This document shows, piece by piece, positions 12,510 through 23,100 of a stretch of DNA of 64,000 nucleotides. Source of the DNA: Ceratocystis colombiana (taxonomy: Eukaryota > Ascomycota > Sordariomycetes > Microascales > Ceratocystidaceae); the NCBI GenBank assembly GCA_026419805.1, contig JAOSLS010000010.1:1-64000 (forward strand), read 5' to 3'. How positions within the stretch are numbered: the stretch's first letter is position 1; every line of letters begins with the position of its first letter. The notes beneath the pieces are model-generated. The model was not told the origin of the DNA, ran no database searches, and saw only the letters and a list, made by a program, of their open reading frames with translations. Both the position numbers and the translations under genes were made by a program.

Positions 12510-13165
12510 CCTTCATCATCTTGCCGTATCCTTAACCCTTCTTCAAGTGGCATATGTGCATAAGCAGGTGCTCCAAATACTACAAGATTACTGATGAATG
12601 GCTTCTTATGGAAGGCTGCCTCAAAGAGTGTTTTCTAGTTATTTCCCTTCGTAGACATTCGGTTTGTGATATATACAGCAGCGTCTAATGCATGAGGCCA
12701 GAAGGCCAGTGGTAACACTGAATCAGCTAGGAGTCTTCTAGTACGAGCTACTATAGTTCGAATCTATCGTTCTACCCCATTCGAGCTATGCGCATAGGGA
12801 GCTGACTTTCTGGTGATAGTGCCTTGGCTAGCAAGGGCTTTTGAGATCTCGCTAAACTCAAGTCTGCCATCAATTTGGAGAGCTTTGATTGGTGTCTCGA
12901 ACTGGACTTTGATCAGAGGCAGCATTTCCTTGAGTATAGTATTAGACTGTTTATTGTTCAGACATCTGGTCTAGGTGTATCGAGTTGCTGCATCCACAAC
13001 AAGAAGGACATGCTTTAGCCCCCCTGGAGTCTCTGGATGAATAGGCCCCGCGAGGTCTGCATGTAGCCGATCTCTTAGCTTCTTAGGCCTCTCGTCCTCT
13101 AGAATGGATGGATAGGGGTAGGCCTTTTCATCGTGTTTTAGGCATATATCACAAGCTTGTTGTGA
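12510..13165 (-). mobile_element. degenerate Ty1/Copia retrotransposon fragment (integrase region)
   Basis: Reading the minus strand gives Copia integrase landmarks in order. They are a CDICLKHDE zinc-knuckle remnant, LHADLAGPIHPETPGG, VLLVVDAATRYT, a degraded second acidic-residue block (QIDGRLEF), SAPYAHSSNGVER, then RRLLADSVLPLAFWPHA and PFISNLVVFGAPAYAHMP. The frame is broken by several TAG stops, at positions where the family has Trp or Gln-type codons. No gag, protease, reverse transcriptase or LTR is visible, so this is an isolated dead fragment. C-to-T/G-to-A changes of this kind fit repeat-induced point mutation, but that is inference. Boundaries are approximate. Confidence 0.82.
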
Positions 13166-13169
13166 GTAG

Positions 13170-14340
13170 TAATCCTGTGTGATCTCGGGACCCTGTCCGG
13201 GTTCGGGACCCCCTGCACGCTTGGGTCCTTCTCGTATTCCCTCCAGTCCATCAATTTGATCTCTCCGTCAAAGGTTGCTTGGATGTCTAGCTTCACGTCT
13301 GTGGTAATGTCTCTGGCTGCTTCGTCTAGGTTATTAGCTCGTGAATCCTACACCAGGTAGTGGAATTGAAAGCCCCTAGTATTACTGTGTTTTCAGGCCT
13401 GCATGGCAGGCTTCTCAACAGGCGTACCACTTTGTTCGTCTTCGCGCTATTGTCTCTAGCATTGTATACGCTGATGATTTGGGGAGTTGAGCCATTAATT
13501 TCAGCCGTCATCGTGCCCACATCCGGGTTGGCTTCGGTCATGGCTGTTGGGTATACCTTGAACCTTAAGTGTCTGTAAACGAAGGCTAGGGATCTTCTTT
13601 GGGTTTGCATATCGGTGTTTCCATATAGTATGTGTGGAGTCTCCATTAGGGTGTACGTACTGTGGGTGTATGGCAGTCCTACCGCTTTTGCTGCAAGAGG
13701 GTTCTTGCACTAGGACGACATTAGACACTTTAGATTCTACTCGCACTTCTTGTCTCTATGCTTTAGGCACCTTGCCGACTCTATGTGGAATTCGGTCTTG
13801 TGCTTTGTTTCTGTTTCTGCGCAGTGCGCGCACCTGGCGGCAAGGTTGCATGCTCCCGCCCTGTGCTTTCACCAGCGCCGGGTGAATCTGGGCGGGGGAG
13901 GGCTTTGAGTCAATCTTCTTGATCACCCGTTCGTTTCCAATGAGGTTAGTTGTCTTAGGCGATCTCTCTGGGTTGAGAGCCGCTACGCGGATGCTGTGCA
14001 CCTGTGTTTCGTTCTCATACTCTCGGAATTCCAGGATCTTCAGCTCACCGCTGAAGGCACCCTGGCTGTCCTTACGAATGTCTTCCAGAGTGGTCCGTTT
14101 GACCCTGCTACCGTTCCCCGTCACATGGTGTACGTTGCGAGGGACGTTTCTCATAATCGATTTGTTCCATACCGTTTCTTTGTCAATGGCAGAGGCATCT
14201 AGGTGGTTTCTGATGGTTTCTAGTGCGCCCTCTTTCATGGCATGGCGCCTAGGGCCTGCGTTAGGGTCAGTGCGAAGCCCGTTCGTGCTGCTTTGGCAAG
14301 CGTCACAACTTCCTTGGCCAGCGGCCTTTCAGACGAAATA
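13170..14340 (-). mobile_element. degenerate LINE (Tad-like) fragments: ORF1-like plus endonuclease
   Basis: On the minus strand, 13756-14340 encodes an ORF1/gag-like segment (…RKDSQGAFSGELKILEFREYE…). After a stop it runs into an endonuclease-exonuclease-phosphatase fold at about 13345-13750 (NVVLVQEPS, HPNGDSTHTIW, QIISVYNARDNS, then VILGAFNSTTW). The last block corresponds to the normally GDFN-type active-site motif, with Asp replaced by Ala here. A frameshift near 13640 splits the endonuclease. A second ORF1-like piece lies at about 13195-13345 (DIQATFDGEIKLMDWREYE), downstream of the endonuclease, which is not its normal place. No reverse transcriptase is seen. The element is dead and rearranged. 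Confidence 0.72.
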
Positions 14341-15039
14341 GTTTACACGCGGTCGTCGCAGACCACAAATACTAGGTAATCAACCCTACAAACCCCACGG
14401 GCATGCCCTGGCCTTGCTGCTGGACATCAGCCAGGAGCTCCTGTTCGAAACATAGAAGACTAAAGGAAATGACGTATGTCTCAAGCCAAGTATTGATTGT
14501 ACCAAGCCGTGTGAGAGGAGGCAGCTGTTGATAAAAAAGCCCAAGTGACAAGCGGACTGTGATAGTCTATGATGGGGTTTGTCTAGAGGAACATCCAGCT
14601 ATCATGCAAGGAAGCGACTTGCGCAGAATTTTGTTTTACAATCTACTGAACCGAGGGGAGATTATTGTTAGTACTAAAGAACGAGCTAGAAAGTGGCATT
14701 TAACTGATGTTCTGTACTAGGGGAGTGTCTCGTACAAGGCTTTGAACTAAGTCATGTATCTCGTTAAAATAGCCTGTTTCTAGTGAACGAAAGATGTGTG
14801 TGTTTAATTGCTTTCTGGCAAGGAGAAAGACGATTAATAAAATTTGATCGTTGGCTGTGATCGTTTGGGGGGGGGTGTTGATCTAAGCAGAATTATATCT
14901 TAGTCAGCAAAAATAGAATGCCCCACCTTAATCAACAAATTTTGTGCAACACCAAGACGACGTCATGTCGTGACAGGACATGACTTATTGTCCCGGCTTC
15001 CTCGCTTGCCGCTACTAGCCCCCCCCGCTAGTCGCAATC
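14341..15039. other. intergenic; promoter region of mitochondrial SerRS gene
   Basis: AT-rich with no gene seen. It has a run of 9 G at 14867-14875. A perfect 8-base inverted repeat sits 55 bases before the start codon (GTCATGTC at 14962-14969 and GACATGAC at 14977-14984, 7-base spacer), partly overlapping a GACGTCA sequence. It could be an operator-like palindrome or a leader hairpin. Confidence 0.45.
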
Positions 15040-16713
15040 ATGAACGCACTGCGATTTGTGGCGCTCCGACGTCCAATTGTGACTACTAGCCGAATTTGCA
15101 GCCAGCACCCACCGCATTCACTGCGTTGGACCTCATCCTCAACCTCGACTTCCACGCCGTCTGTCTCTACGCCCGAGGCCAATTCCCCATTGGATGCCGA
15201 CCGCCGGTTAGAGGCTGGTTCCTTGTCTGAAGGATCCACTGCTTTACCCGCCACCCCATCACTAGTCCATGCTCCTAGGAGTCCTGCACCACCTCAACCC
15301 GTGAGCCCGTTACGCCCCATCGTCGATAGCAAGAGTATCCGCAATGCTCCCAAGATATATGCTGCCAACTGTATGGCACGCAACTATGGCAAATGTGGCA
15401 GCTACCCGGCGCGTATTGCGTCTCTGCACCACAAGCGGCTGTCGATGCGCGCCACACTAATGAATCTCCGCACGCGAGCACATCGTTTTCAAGATGATAT
15501 GCGAGGGCTGACGCAAGAGCAGCGTGCCGAAATAGCTCCGCGCGCCCAAGAGGCCAAGAAGAAGCTAGCAGATCATCTCAAGGAGGAGAGGGAGATTGAT
15601 AGTGAGATTGAGCGCTTAGCACTAGCCCTACCGAACTTAACTAGTGATGAGACACCGCGATCTACGCCAAGACTCATTGACTACATTAATGCGCCGGCTG
15701 TAGGCGATGTAGACCGGCTGGCAAGTATGTCCCGCTCGCACGTCGACATTGGTGTCGAGCTGGGAATTCTTGACTTTGTCTCATCGGCCATCACTAGTGG
15801 CTGGGGCTTCTACTACCTATTAGGTGCTGGTGCACAGCTCGAGCAGGCGCTAGTGCAATATGCCACGCAGGCCGCTATGGCTGCTGGCTGGACGCCCGTT
15901 TCCGTCCCGACTATGGTGTATTCATACATTGGCAGCGCGTGTGGCTTCCAGCCACGCGACACCAATGACGAGCAGCAGGTATATTCCATTGAGCAGCACA
16001 TGACACCTAAGCAGATTGCTGCACACGAGAAGGCGCTTGCCGAGGGTCGCGAGCCTCCTAAGCGTCCACAGCATGTTCTTGCTGGCACAGCTGAAATCCC
16101 GTTGGCCGGGATGCATGCCGATGCAACACTGGCACTTGGGCAACTGCCACTGCGCCACGTCGCCTCCTCGCGGAGCTACCGTGCCGAGGCAGGGGCCCGT
16201 GGTCAAGATACCAAGGGCTTGTACCGTGTGCACGAGTTCACTAAAGTAGAGCTATTCGCATGGACGAAGCCGGAAACGGCGGCATCAGTAGCAGTGTTTG
16301 ACGAGATGGTTAGCCTACAACGACGGCTTCTCGGGGCGCTTGGTCTACGTTGCCGCGTGCTGGAGATGCCAGCAACGGACCTCGGGGCCTCGGCAGCCCG
16401 CAAGATAGACATCGAGGCACTATTTCCATCCCGGCGTGAGCTGGCTAAGTCGGAGGGCGGATGGGGCGAGTTGAGCAGTGCAAGCATCTGCACGGATTAC
16501 CAGACAAGACGGCTGCGTACACGTGTCAAGATGGAAAACGGGGCTGTTGACTTCCCGCATACTGTCAATGGTACAGCGTTGGCTGTCCCCCGCGTAATTG
16601 CAGCGATTCTTGAGACGCATTGGGACGAGGCTACACGAGCGGTGGCAATCCCGGAAGTGCTGCAGCCGTATATGGGCGGCAAGAAGTGGATAGAGGCGGA
16701 GAAGAAAGAATGA
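15040..16713 (+). CDS. DIA4: seryl-tRNA synthetase, mitochondrial
   Basis: Single exon, 557 residues. The basic, hydroxylated N-terminus (MNALRFVALRRPIVTTSR) fits a mitochondrial targeting sequence. A helical region at about 140-215 is the tRNA-binding coiled-coil arm. Class II catalytic landmarks follow. Motif 1 region is VELGILDFVSSAITSGWGFYY (about 243-262). The central lid includes HVLAGTAEIPLAGMHA. Motif 2 is SYRAEAGARGQDTKGLYRVH then EFTKVE (about 380-406). Motif 3 is VNGTALAVPRVIAAILE (about 505-522). It charges mitochondrial tRNA-Ser with serine. A roughly 25-residue insert (about 323-347) before the lid is typical of fungal mitochondrial forms. The gene lies beside retrotransposon debris but is intact. 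Confidence 0.94.
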   Translation: MNALRFVALRRPIVTTSRICSQHPPHSLRWTSSSTSTSTPSVSTPEANSPLDADRRLEAGSLSEGSTALPATPSLVHAPRSPAPPQPVSPLRPIVDSKSIRNAPKIYAANCMARNYGKCGSYPARIASLHHKRLSMRATLMNLRTRAHRFQDDMRGLTQEQRAEIAPRAQEAKKKLADHLKEEREIDSEIERLALALPNLTSDETPRSTPRLIDYINAPAVGDVDRLASMSRSHVDIGVELGILDFVSSAITSGWGFYYLLGAGAQLEQALVQYATQAAMAAGWTPVSVPTMVYSYIGSACGFQPRDTNDEQQVYSIEQHMTPKQIAAHEKALAEGREPPKRPQHVLAGTAEIPLAGMHADATLALGQLPLRHVASSRSYRAEAGARGQDTKGLYRVHEFTKVELFAWTKPETAASVAVFDEMVSLQRRLLGALGLRCRVLEMPATDLGASAARKIDIEALFPSRRELAKSEGGWGELSSASICTDYQTRRLRTRVKMENGAVDFPHTVNGTALAVPRVIAAILETHWDEATRAVAIPEVLQPYMGGKKWIEAEKKE

Positions 16714-17115
16714 ATCGACTAAATAAGCGGATTTGACGTGAGAGGTATCACTAGGCAGTGGCTTTGTCAGCGTAGAAAAGACAGTATTTCCAGTGTAATA
16801 GCAAAGCAACTTTATATAACAATAGTGAATAAGCCAACCAACTGCGCTACTTGTAACTTACCATCACGGAAAAGAAAAAGAGCCATGCGCACACGATAGT
16901 AAAAGAATGAAAGAATGAACATGAATATGAACATGAACGAACCCTAGAAATAGTACACAACAAACTAGAAACAAAACCAAAGCAAAAGCGAAAACATACA
17001 AGCCATACTAGCACACCAAAAAAAACTCCAGTCCCTTGAATCCATCACGCTAAATATTCTTCATAATGACATCCTCAAACCACAGAGTAACCACAGAGAC
17101 CGATGAACCACTACT
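16714..17115. other. intergenic between convergent genes
   Basis: About 400 bases separate the stop codons of the SerRS gene and the minus-strand coiled-coil gene. It is A-rich on the plus strand with a short ATGAATATGAACATGAACGA-like direct repeat near 16915. Presumably it contains both 3' UTRs. No gene seen. Confidence 0.55.
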
Positions 17116-20100
17116 TCACCGCGTCGAAACTTCCACATCCCCGTCTGGCGTAGACACTATCGACTCTTCGGCAACCTCTTCAAACTCTTCCTCATCCGAA
17201 TCTTCTTCTGCTTCTTCGTCGGCAGACTCCTCATCTACCTCCTCCACCTCGACTTCTTCTTCACTGTCCGATGTATCCTGTTTCGCAGAAGGGGCAGTTG
17301 TCTTTTTTGTTGTCCGTACCGGCTTCTCTTCTTCCTCTTCCTCTTCTTCTTCCTCTTCCTCTTCCACTTCCTCTTCCACTTCCACTTCCTCTTCCTCTTC
17401 TACTTCCTCTTCCTCTTCCTCATCCTCATCTTCTTCCCCCTCTTCCTCGTCGTCTTCGTCAACTTCAACTTCGATCTCGACTTCCTCCTCCTCCTCGTCA
17501 TCGTCAGCTTCTTTGTGTAGGGTTGTCTGGTCGCCTTCAGCTTCTTCCTCTTCCTCTTCTGGAACTTCGGAAATATGCTTTTCTTCCCCCTTGGCTGCAA
17601 CAGCTGCAGCGGTGGAAATGGCAGCCCCAGCAGCAGCAACAGCAGCAACAGTTCCCCTCTTAGAAGAACTGGCTTTAACAGGCTTCTTGTTTGGTGTCGC
17701 ATTCAAGGTGCCTTTGCGAGAACTCTTAGAACCGCCGGCTGAATTTCCAATGTTGGACCGTACACTATGACTCCGTTTCATGCCGCCTAAAGGAATAGAG
17801 TTGCCCATCTGTCCTAGCGACGCAATACGGCGTGAGGTATCCGCATTTTGAGACGAAGAAGGACACGCCCGACGCTTACTAGAGAGAGCAATGTTGGCTG
17901 GCGAAGCGAGCTTTTGAGAGGACTTGGACGAGGCTTTGGCATCTGCTGAAGTCAGGTCCTTATCCTGTGAATGGTCGGCCCTATCCCGGACGCGTTTGCG
18001 ACTCATCGCTTCTTTGCCATGTTTGCCACTTCGAGACATGAGGAGAATTCGAGAATGAGCCATGACCCCCTCCATAATACGTCGTTCTAGACCCTCAGCC
18101 CGATCTTCCATGTTCTTAAGCTCTTCACGACGCAAGTTAAGCGCCGTCTCTAGAGATGAAACATCGCCAGCGAGTTTGCTTCGTTGACGAGACATAAGCT
18201 CTTGATCAGCGCGCAGGGTGATGACTGAGTCTCGTAGGCGTGTTTCTTCCTCACGAAGGGCCGCAATACTGGCCTCAACTACTTCTTTTTCTGTGGTGCG
18301 TTGCGCGAGTGAAGCTGTGGCTTCCTCAAGACTCTTCTCCATTTTTTCCATTTCTTCATTGGAGCGTTGGGTTTGTGTAGAAAGGAAATTGGAAATGTCG
18401 GCAGCAGTCTGCAATACTTGTTGGTGCATTTTATCAATTGTTTCAAGGCGGCCGAGGGCCGCAGCAGTCGACTCACTATGGCCAACTAGAGTGTCAAGGC
18501 GAGCAAGGCTCGTGGTGTCGCTTTCAACAAGACGATCAAGCTTCTCTGTCATGGCAGTTTCCATCGTGGCGATCTTACCAGTTAGAGAATCATCCATGCC
18601 GACGAGTTTCTCCGTTAAGCCACTATCAAATCCAGATAGCTTATCGTCAAGCGCTTTGTCTAGTGTAGTAAACTGCTCTGTCATCGATGTTTCGGCCCCA
18701 CTGAGTTTTTCCGTGATGGTAGTATCGACGGATGCTAGCTTCTCCGCCACAAATGTGTCGATAGTCTTGATTTGCTCGCCGACACTACTGAAAGAGGTTT
18801 CAAGCCCAGTAAAACGCTCTGTAATCTGGGAGTTGAGTGTTGCAAAATTTTCTGTAAGGGCTGAGTCGGCCTTGCCAAAGCTTTCCGTCATAGTTGAATG
18901 CATCGTAGCGAAGTTTCCTGTGACCGAGGCTTCCATAGATGTGGTCTTCTCAACAACAACGGCCTCCAGACTAGTCATCTTTCCATCGACAGAGGTCATC
19001 TTTCCGCCGAGAGATGCGTCCATTGATGCTAGCTTCTCGGTGACCAAAGTGTCCACTGAAGACAGCTTTTCCGACATATTACCGACCTTGGTTTCGACGT
19101 CTGAAAGCTTGTTCGTGACGGCCGAATCGAGCATAGTTGTCAAATCGCCTAGTTTGTTGTCCAGGGTTTTTCCAAGGTCAGTGACACCTGTCGATACTAG
19201 AGTGTCCATGGCTGCAATCCGTTCTGAGAAGGTAGCATCAACTCCGGTCAGCTTCTCGCCAACAGTTGTCTCCATAGAACCGAGTTTGTCTGTCATTGTC
19301 GTTTCAAACCCCGAAAGCTTGTCCGTGACACCCTGTTCAAGAGCATCTAATTTATCCAACTTAGAGAGAGCCTCTAGCTTGTCGTTGATGCCGGTCTCGG
19401 TCTTCTCTAGTTTGTCTTGCATGAGGAGATCGCAGTCCGCAAGAGAATCGAGTTTCTTGATGACAGTCTCGTCCAAGACCGTCAATTTAGTTGTCAACTC
19501 AGCAATCGTCTCGCCAGAAAGCTTGTCTATAGTAGACTTGACTACGTCAATGCCATCGACACTCTTGGTGACCTGCTCACGCAGTTCCTCACCCTGCACG
19601 GTGATGACATCAAGGCGTTTATGGGTCTCCTGACTTGTTTCGTCCATCTTGGCTAATTTGGCAAGGGCTCCTGACTCCTCGTCAACCAGACTGGCCAGTT
19701 TAGCAAAAGCATCAGCTTCGGTTGTAGCAATGGCATCAATCTTGGCCTGTAGTTCCATGTCATTGTATGGATCGGGAATGACTGGATCGGGTTTGTTAAA
19801 GATCTCATCAATGCGAGCTTGCATAGTTTTTGTTGAGTCTTGAGAGTGGTCATAATGCTCAACGACCTTGTCTAGGACTTCTTTCATAGCCACAGCAACA
19901 AGCGGCTGAAGCTCAGCCACGGGCTCCTTGACGCCCTCGATGGCAGTCTTCAGTTCTTCACGCGTAAGTTCATGCTGAGCTTTGATTTCAACACGGTCTT
20001 CATTGCTGCGGGCCACAAGATCCTCAACACGGTTGAAAACGGTCTTGCTAGCTTCGTCAACCTCTTTGATAGAGTCGGTAACTGTCTTTTCTAGCTGTTC

Positions 20101-23100
20101 AATGTGTGTTTTGAGTTCAGCGGCTTTGTCGTCGGAAGCGAGTTGGAGGACATCTATTTTGGCAGTCAACGCATCTGATGCCTGTTGCATCTTCTCTTCG
20201 CTGTCCATTTTGGCACCGACAAAGCTGGCTCGCGTCTCCTCGAAATCCGCCTTGACGTTGTCGGTAAATTCACTCAGTTTTTGGGAGACATCCTCGTTTA
20301 GCTCGGCAATAGTGGCAATCTTTTCGACACCCGTGGAGACAGTTTGAGCCATAGTAAAGCTTTCCTCAAGTTTAGATGTAACCGAGCTCTGCAAATTCTC
20401 CACAAGGGCCTTAATATCTGAAAAGTTCTTAGCCGATGTGGCCATTTCGGTTTGGCGATTAACCACGGACATAGAGTGGGACTCGGCAAGAACACTCATA
20501 CTCGTCTTAAGACTATCGCTCAGCATGGAAATTTCCTCGCGGGAAGAAGACATAGGCATGGCAAAGCTCGAAGGGGGGAAGGCTGGTTCGGAGGTCATGG
20601 TAGTCGGCTCGGATGATCCATCAGTACCAGCGGACACGGACAACTTGGCCTGGTCATGACGTGCAGACATTTGGCTGATAAGAGCTTGAAGGGTGTACAC
20701 ATCATCACGACGGCAAACCGACTCCATCTGAGTTGTCAAAGTAGAAAGCGACTGGCGGGTCTCTAGTAAAAGCATCTCGAGGCTATCGATGTGTTCTTTC
20801 CGTACCGTCTTCTCGCTACCAACAAAGTCATCAATGCTAGCTTTAGCATTAACAAGGATAGTTTCAATAGCTTGAATATCCTCCCGTACAGACGCCTCAG
20901 ATGTAGGGGAATTGTTGCTCTGGGAAGTTATTTCTTGTACTGCCTCTTTCAGAGAGTCGCTTTGGGCGGCCATTCCCTGGACCGCGTCCTTGAGTACCTC
21001 CATAGCAGTAACAATCTGTGCCAGATCATCGGAAGTAATGGGCTTGTCGCTAGATGATTCTCCCGGCCTAGAAGAGGAGGCCTCCATCTTGTCATGCAAC
21101 TTGGTGATGAGGAATTGCAAGTTCTGTATATCTTCTTGTCTAGCATGGTCATCGGGAAGTGGAATTTCATGAGGCGCTTTGGCGGCGGAACCATCTAAAG
21201 GCACAACAGCCATGCTACTATGGCCATCAACAAGTTTCTCGAGTTTTTCATGGACCTGGGAAATAAGGAACTCAAGGTTCTGAATATCCTCTTGCCTTGC
21301 ATGATTATCGTCAGGAAGAGGAATCTCTTGTGGGTCAGGAACTGGGGCATTCAGCTGGACCTCAATCAGTTCCTCTACCTTGGTCTGCAAAGCCTTCATG
21401 AGAAGTTCAAGATGTCGAACATCATCAGAGCGGGCAATTCCCTCCATAGTGACCGGGTCAGCTGATGTTTGATTTGGCAAGTCTGAGATCTTGTCCAGTC
21501 TGTCATGAACCTGAGTGACCAAGAACTCAAGATTACGAATGTCTTCGGGCTTGTATGGCTGCTCTTTCGCATCTGAGGGAACGTTATGGACACTTGGACT
21601 AATCAAGCCACGGTTGCTCACGTGGCGAAGATCGTTGATCTCCATACGAACAGAATTCAGGCCAGTTTTGAGGGCTTCAAGAATCTCATCGTTGGCAGTG
21701 AGATCAGTGGGCTTGTTACGCACACGGTCAATAGCCAGATGAAGATCGCCAAGTCCCTCATGAAGGGCATCCAAAACTTTAGTAGTGCCAGGAAGAGGGC
21801 GATGAAGTTCTGCACGAATGGTGTCAACTCCATCACGAACAGCTTCTAAAACTTCCTTAGACGAGCCAATAGCAGTAGGGGCTACAGAGGCAGCAGGTAT
21901 AAGTGACATGTTGACAGTATCACGGAGTGTATCTGTCTGGGAGCGAAGCATGTCATTGATTTCATCGCGGAAGTCATCCAGTGCACGAGCGAGACCGCCG
22001 ATAGCCACAGTCGGATCGTTAACATCATGCATGGTTCTATCACTTGAGGTGCCAGGTGAAGCACTCAGAGCATCAACGTATGTCTCAATATCAGCGCGGA
22101 GTTTTTCGAGGCCTTCCCGGGTCGAATTAATGATTTTCTCGCTATCACGACTAGATGCACTAACGTTTTGCTTTGCTTCCAACGAAACAGCCGTAAACTC
22201 GGAGCGAAGCATATCCATGATTTCGCTAAGCTTCTCTACGATATCGCGGCTGTTAAGAGATGCAGAAGTAGGCGCAGCGGAAGTAGCAGCAACGACAGTT
22301 GATGATGGGCCCAAATCAATATCACGCAAACCTTCACGCACGGCCTCAGAAATGTCATTGCGAGTCATTTCGTTGCTAATAGCACCCGGAGCGACAGGGA
22401 ACTCGAACTCTTCCAGACACTCGCGAACAGCATCCAATATTTCGTCGCGGGAAAGGGAGGCTACGGAGTCTAGACGAGGGGGGGTGTAGTGTTTGAGAGC
22501 ATCTACAACGGCTTGGAACACCTGTTCCTGAGTGATGCTTGTTGCTTGGTGATTGTGAGCCTCGAGGCCCTGTTTCAAGCAAGCAAGAACTTCGTCGCGT
22601 TCAAGACCGTATTGTTGGATCTCGATGTCGGGCTTATAATTCTCCCAGGCATCCCGAACAGCTACAATGACGTCATCCTGCGTCAAAGTAGGAGATGCCT
22701 TGGCATTGTCCTTGAGGGCTACACGCAAAGCATTGTAAATTTCTTGGTAGTCCACAGAACCTTCCTGAGAAGCAGTTGAGCCGCGACGACCTGATCTTAG
22801 AAGAATATCTAGCTGCTCTCTGAGCTCGTCAAGACTCTCATGAATGATGCGATTGGTTTCTTTCTCACGAGATGTGGTATCACGGTCCCCAGGGTTGCGT
22901 TCAAGCTCATCTAAGCGTCGACCAAGCTCACGACCCATACCCAGAATTTCACCACGCAATTCGCGGACAAGAGCCTTGACCTCAGCAGTCAAACCTCCCC
23001 CTTGAGCAACGCTGTCTTTGACTGAATGAATAACTTTGAGCACATCATCTGTAACAACAGAGCCAGCCGCTGAAGATGTTGGACGAGGCGGGAAAGAAGG

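Noticed and set aside
17066..19633. Long plus-strand open frames (Ser-rich 17066-17770; 18218-19633)
   Set aside because: They are antisense shadows of the Glu-rich tail and the repeat array of the minus-strand coiled-coil gene.
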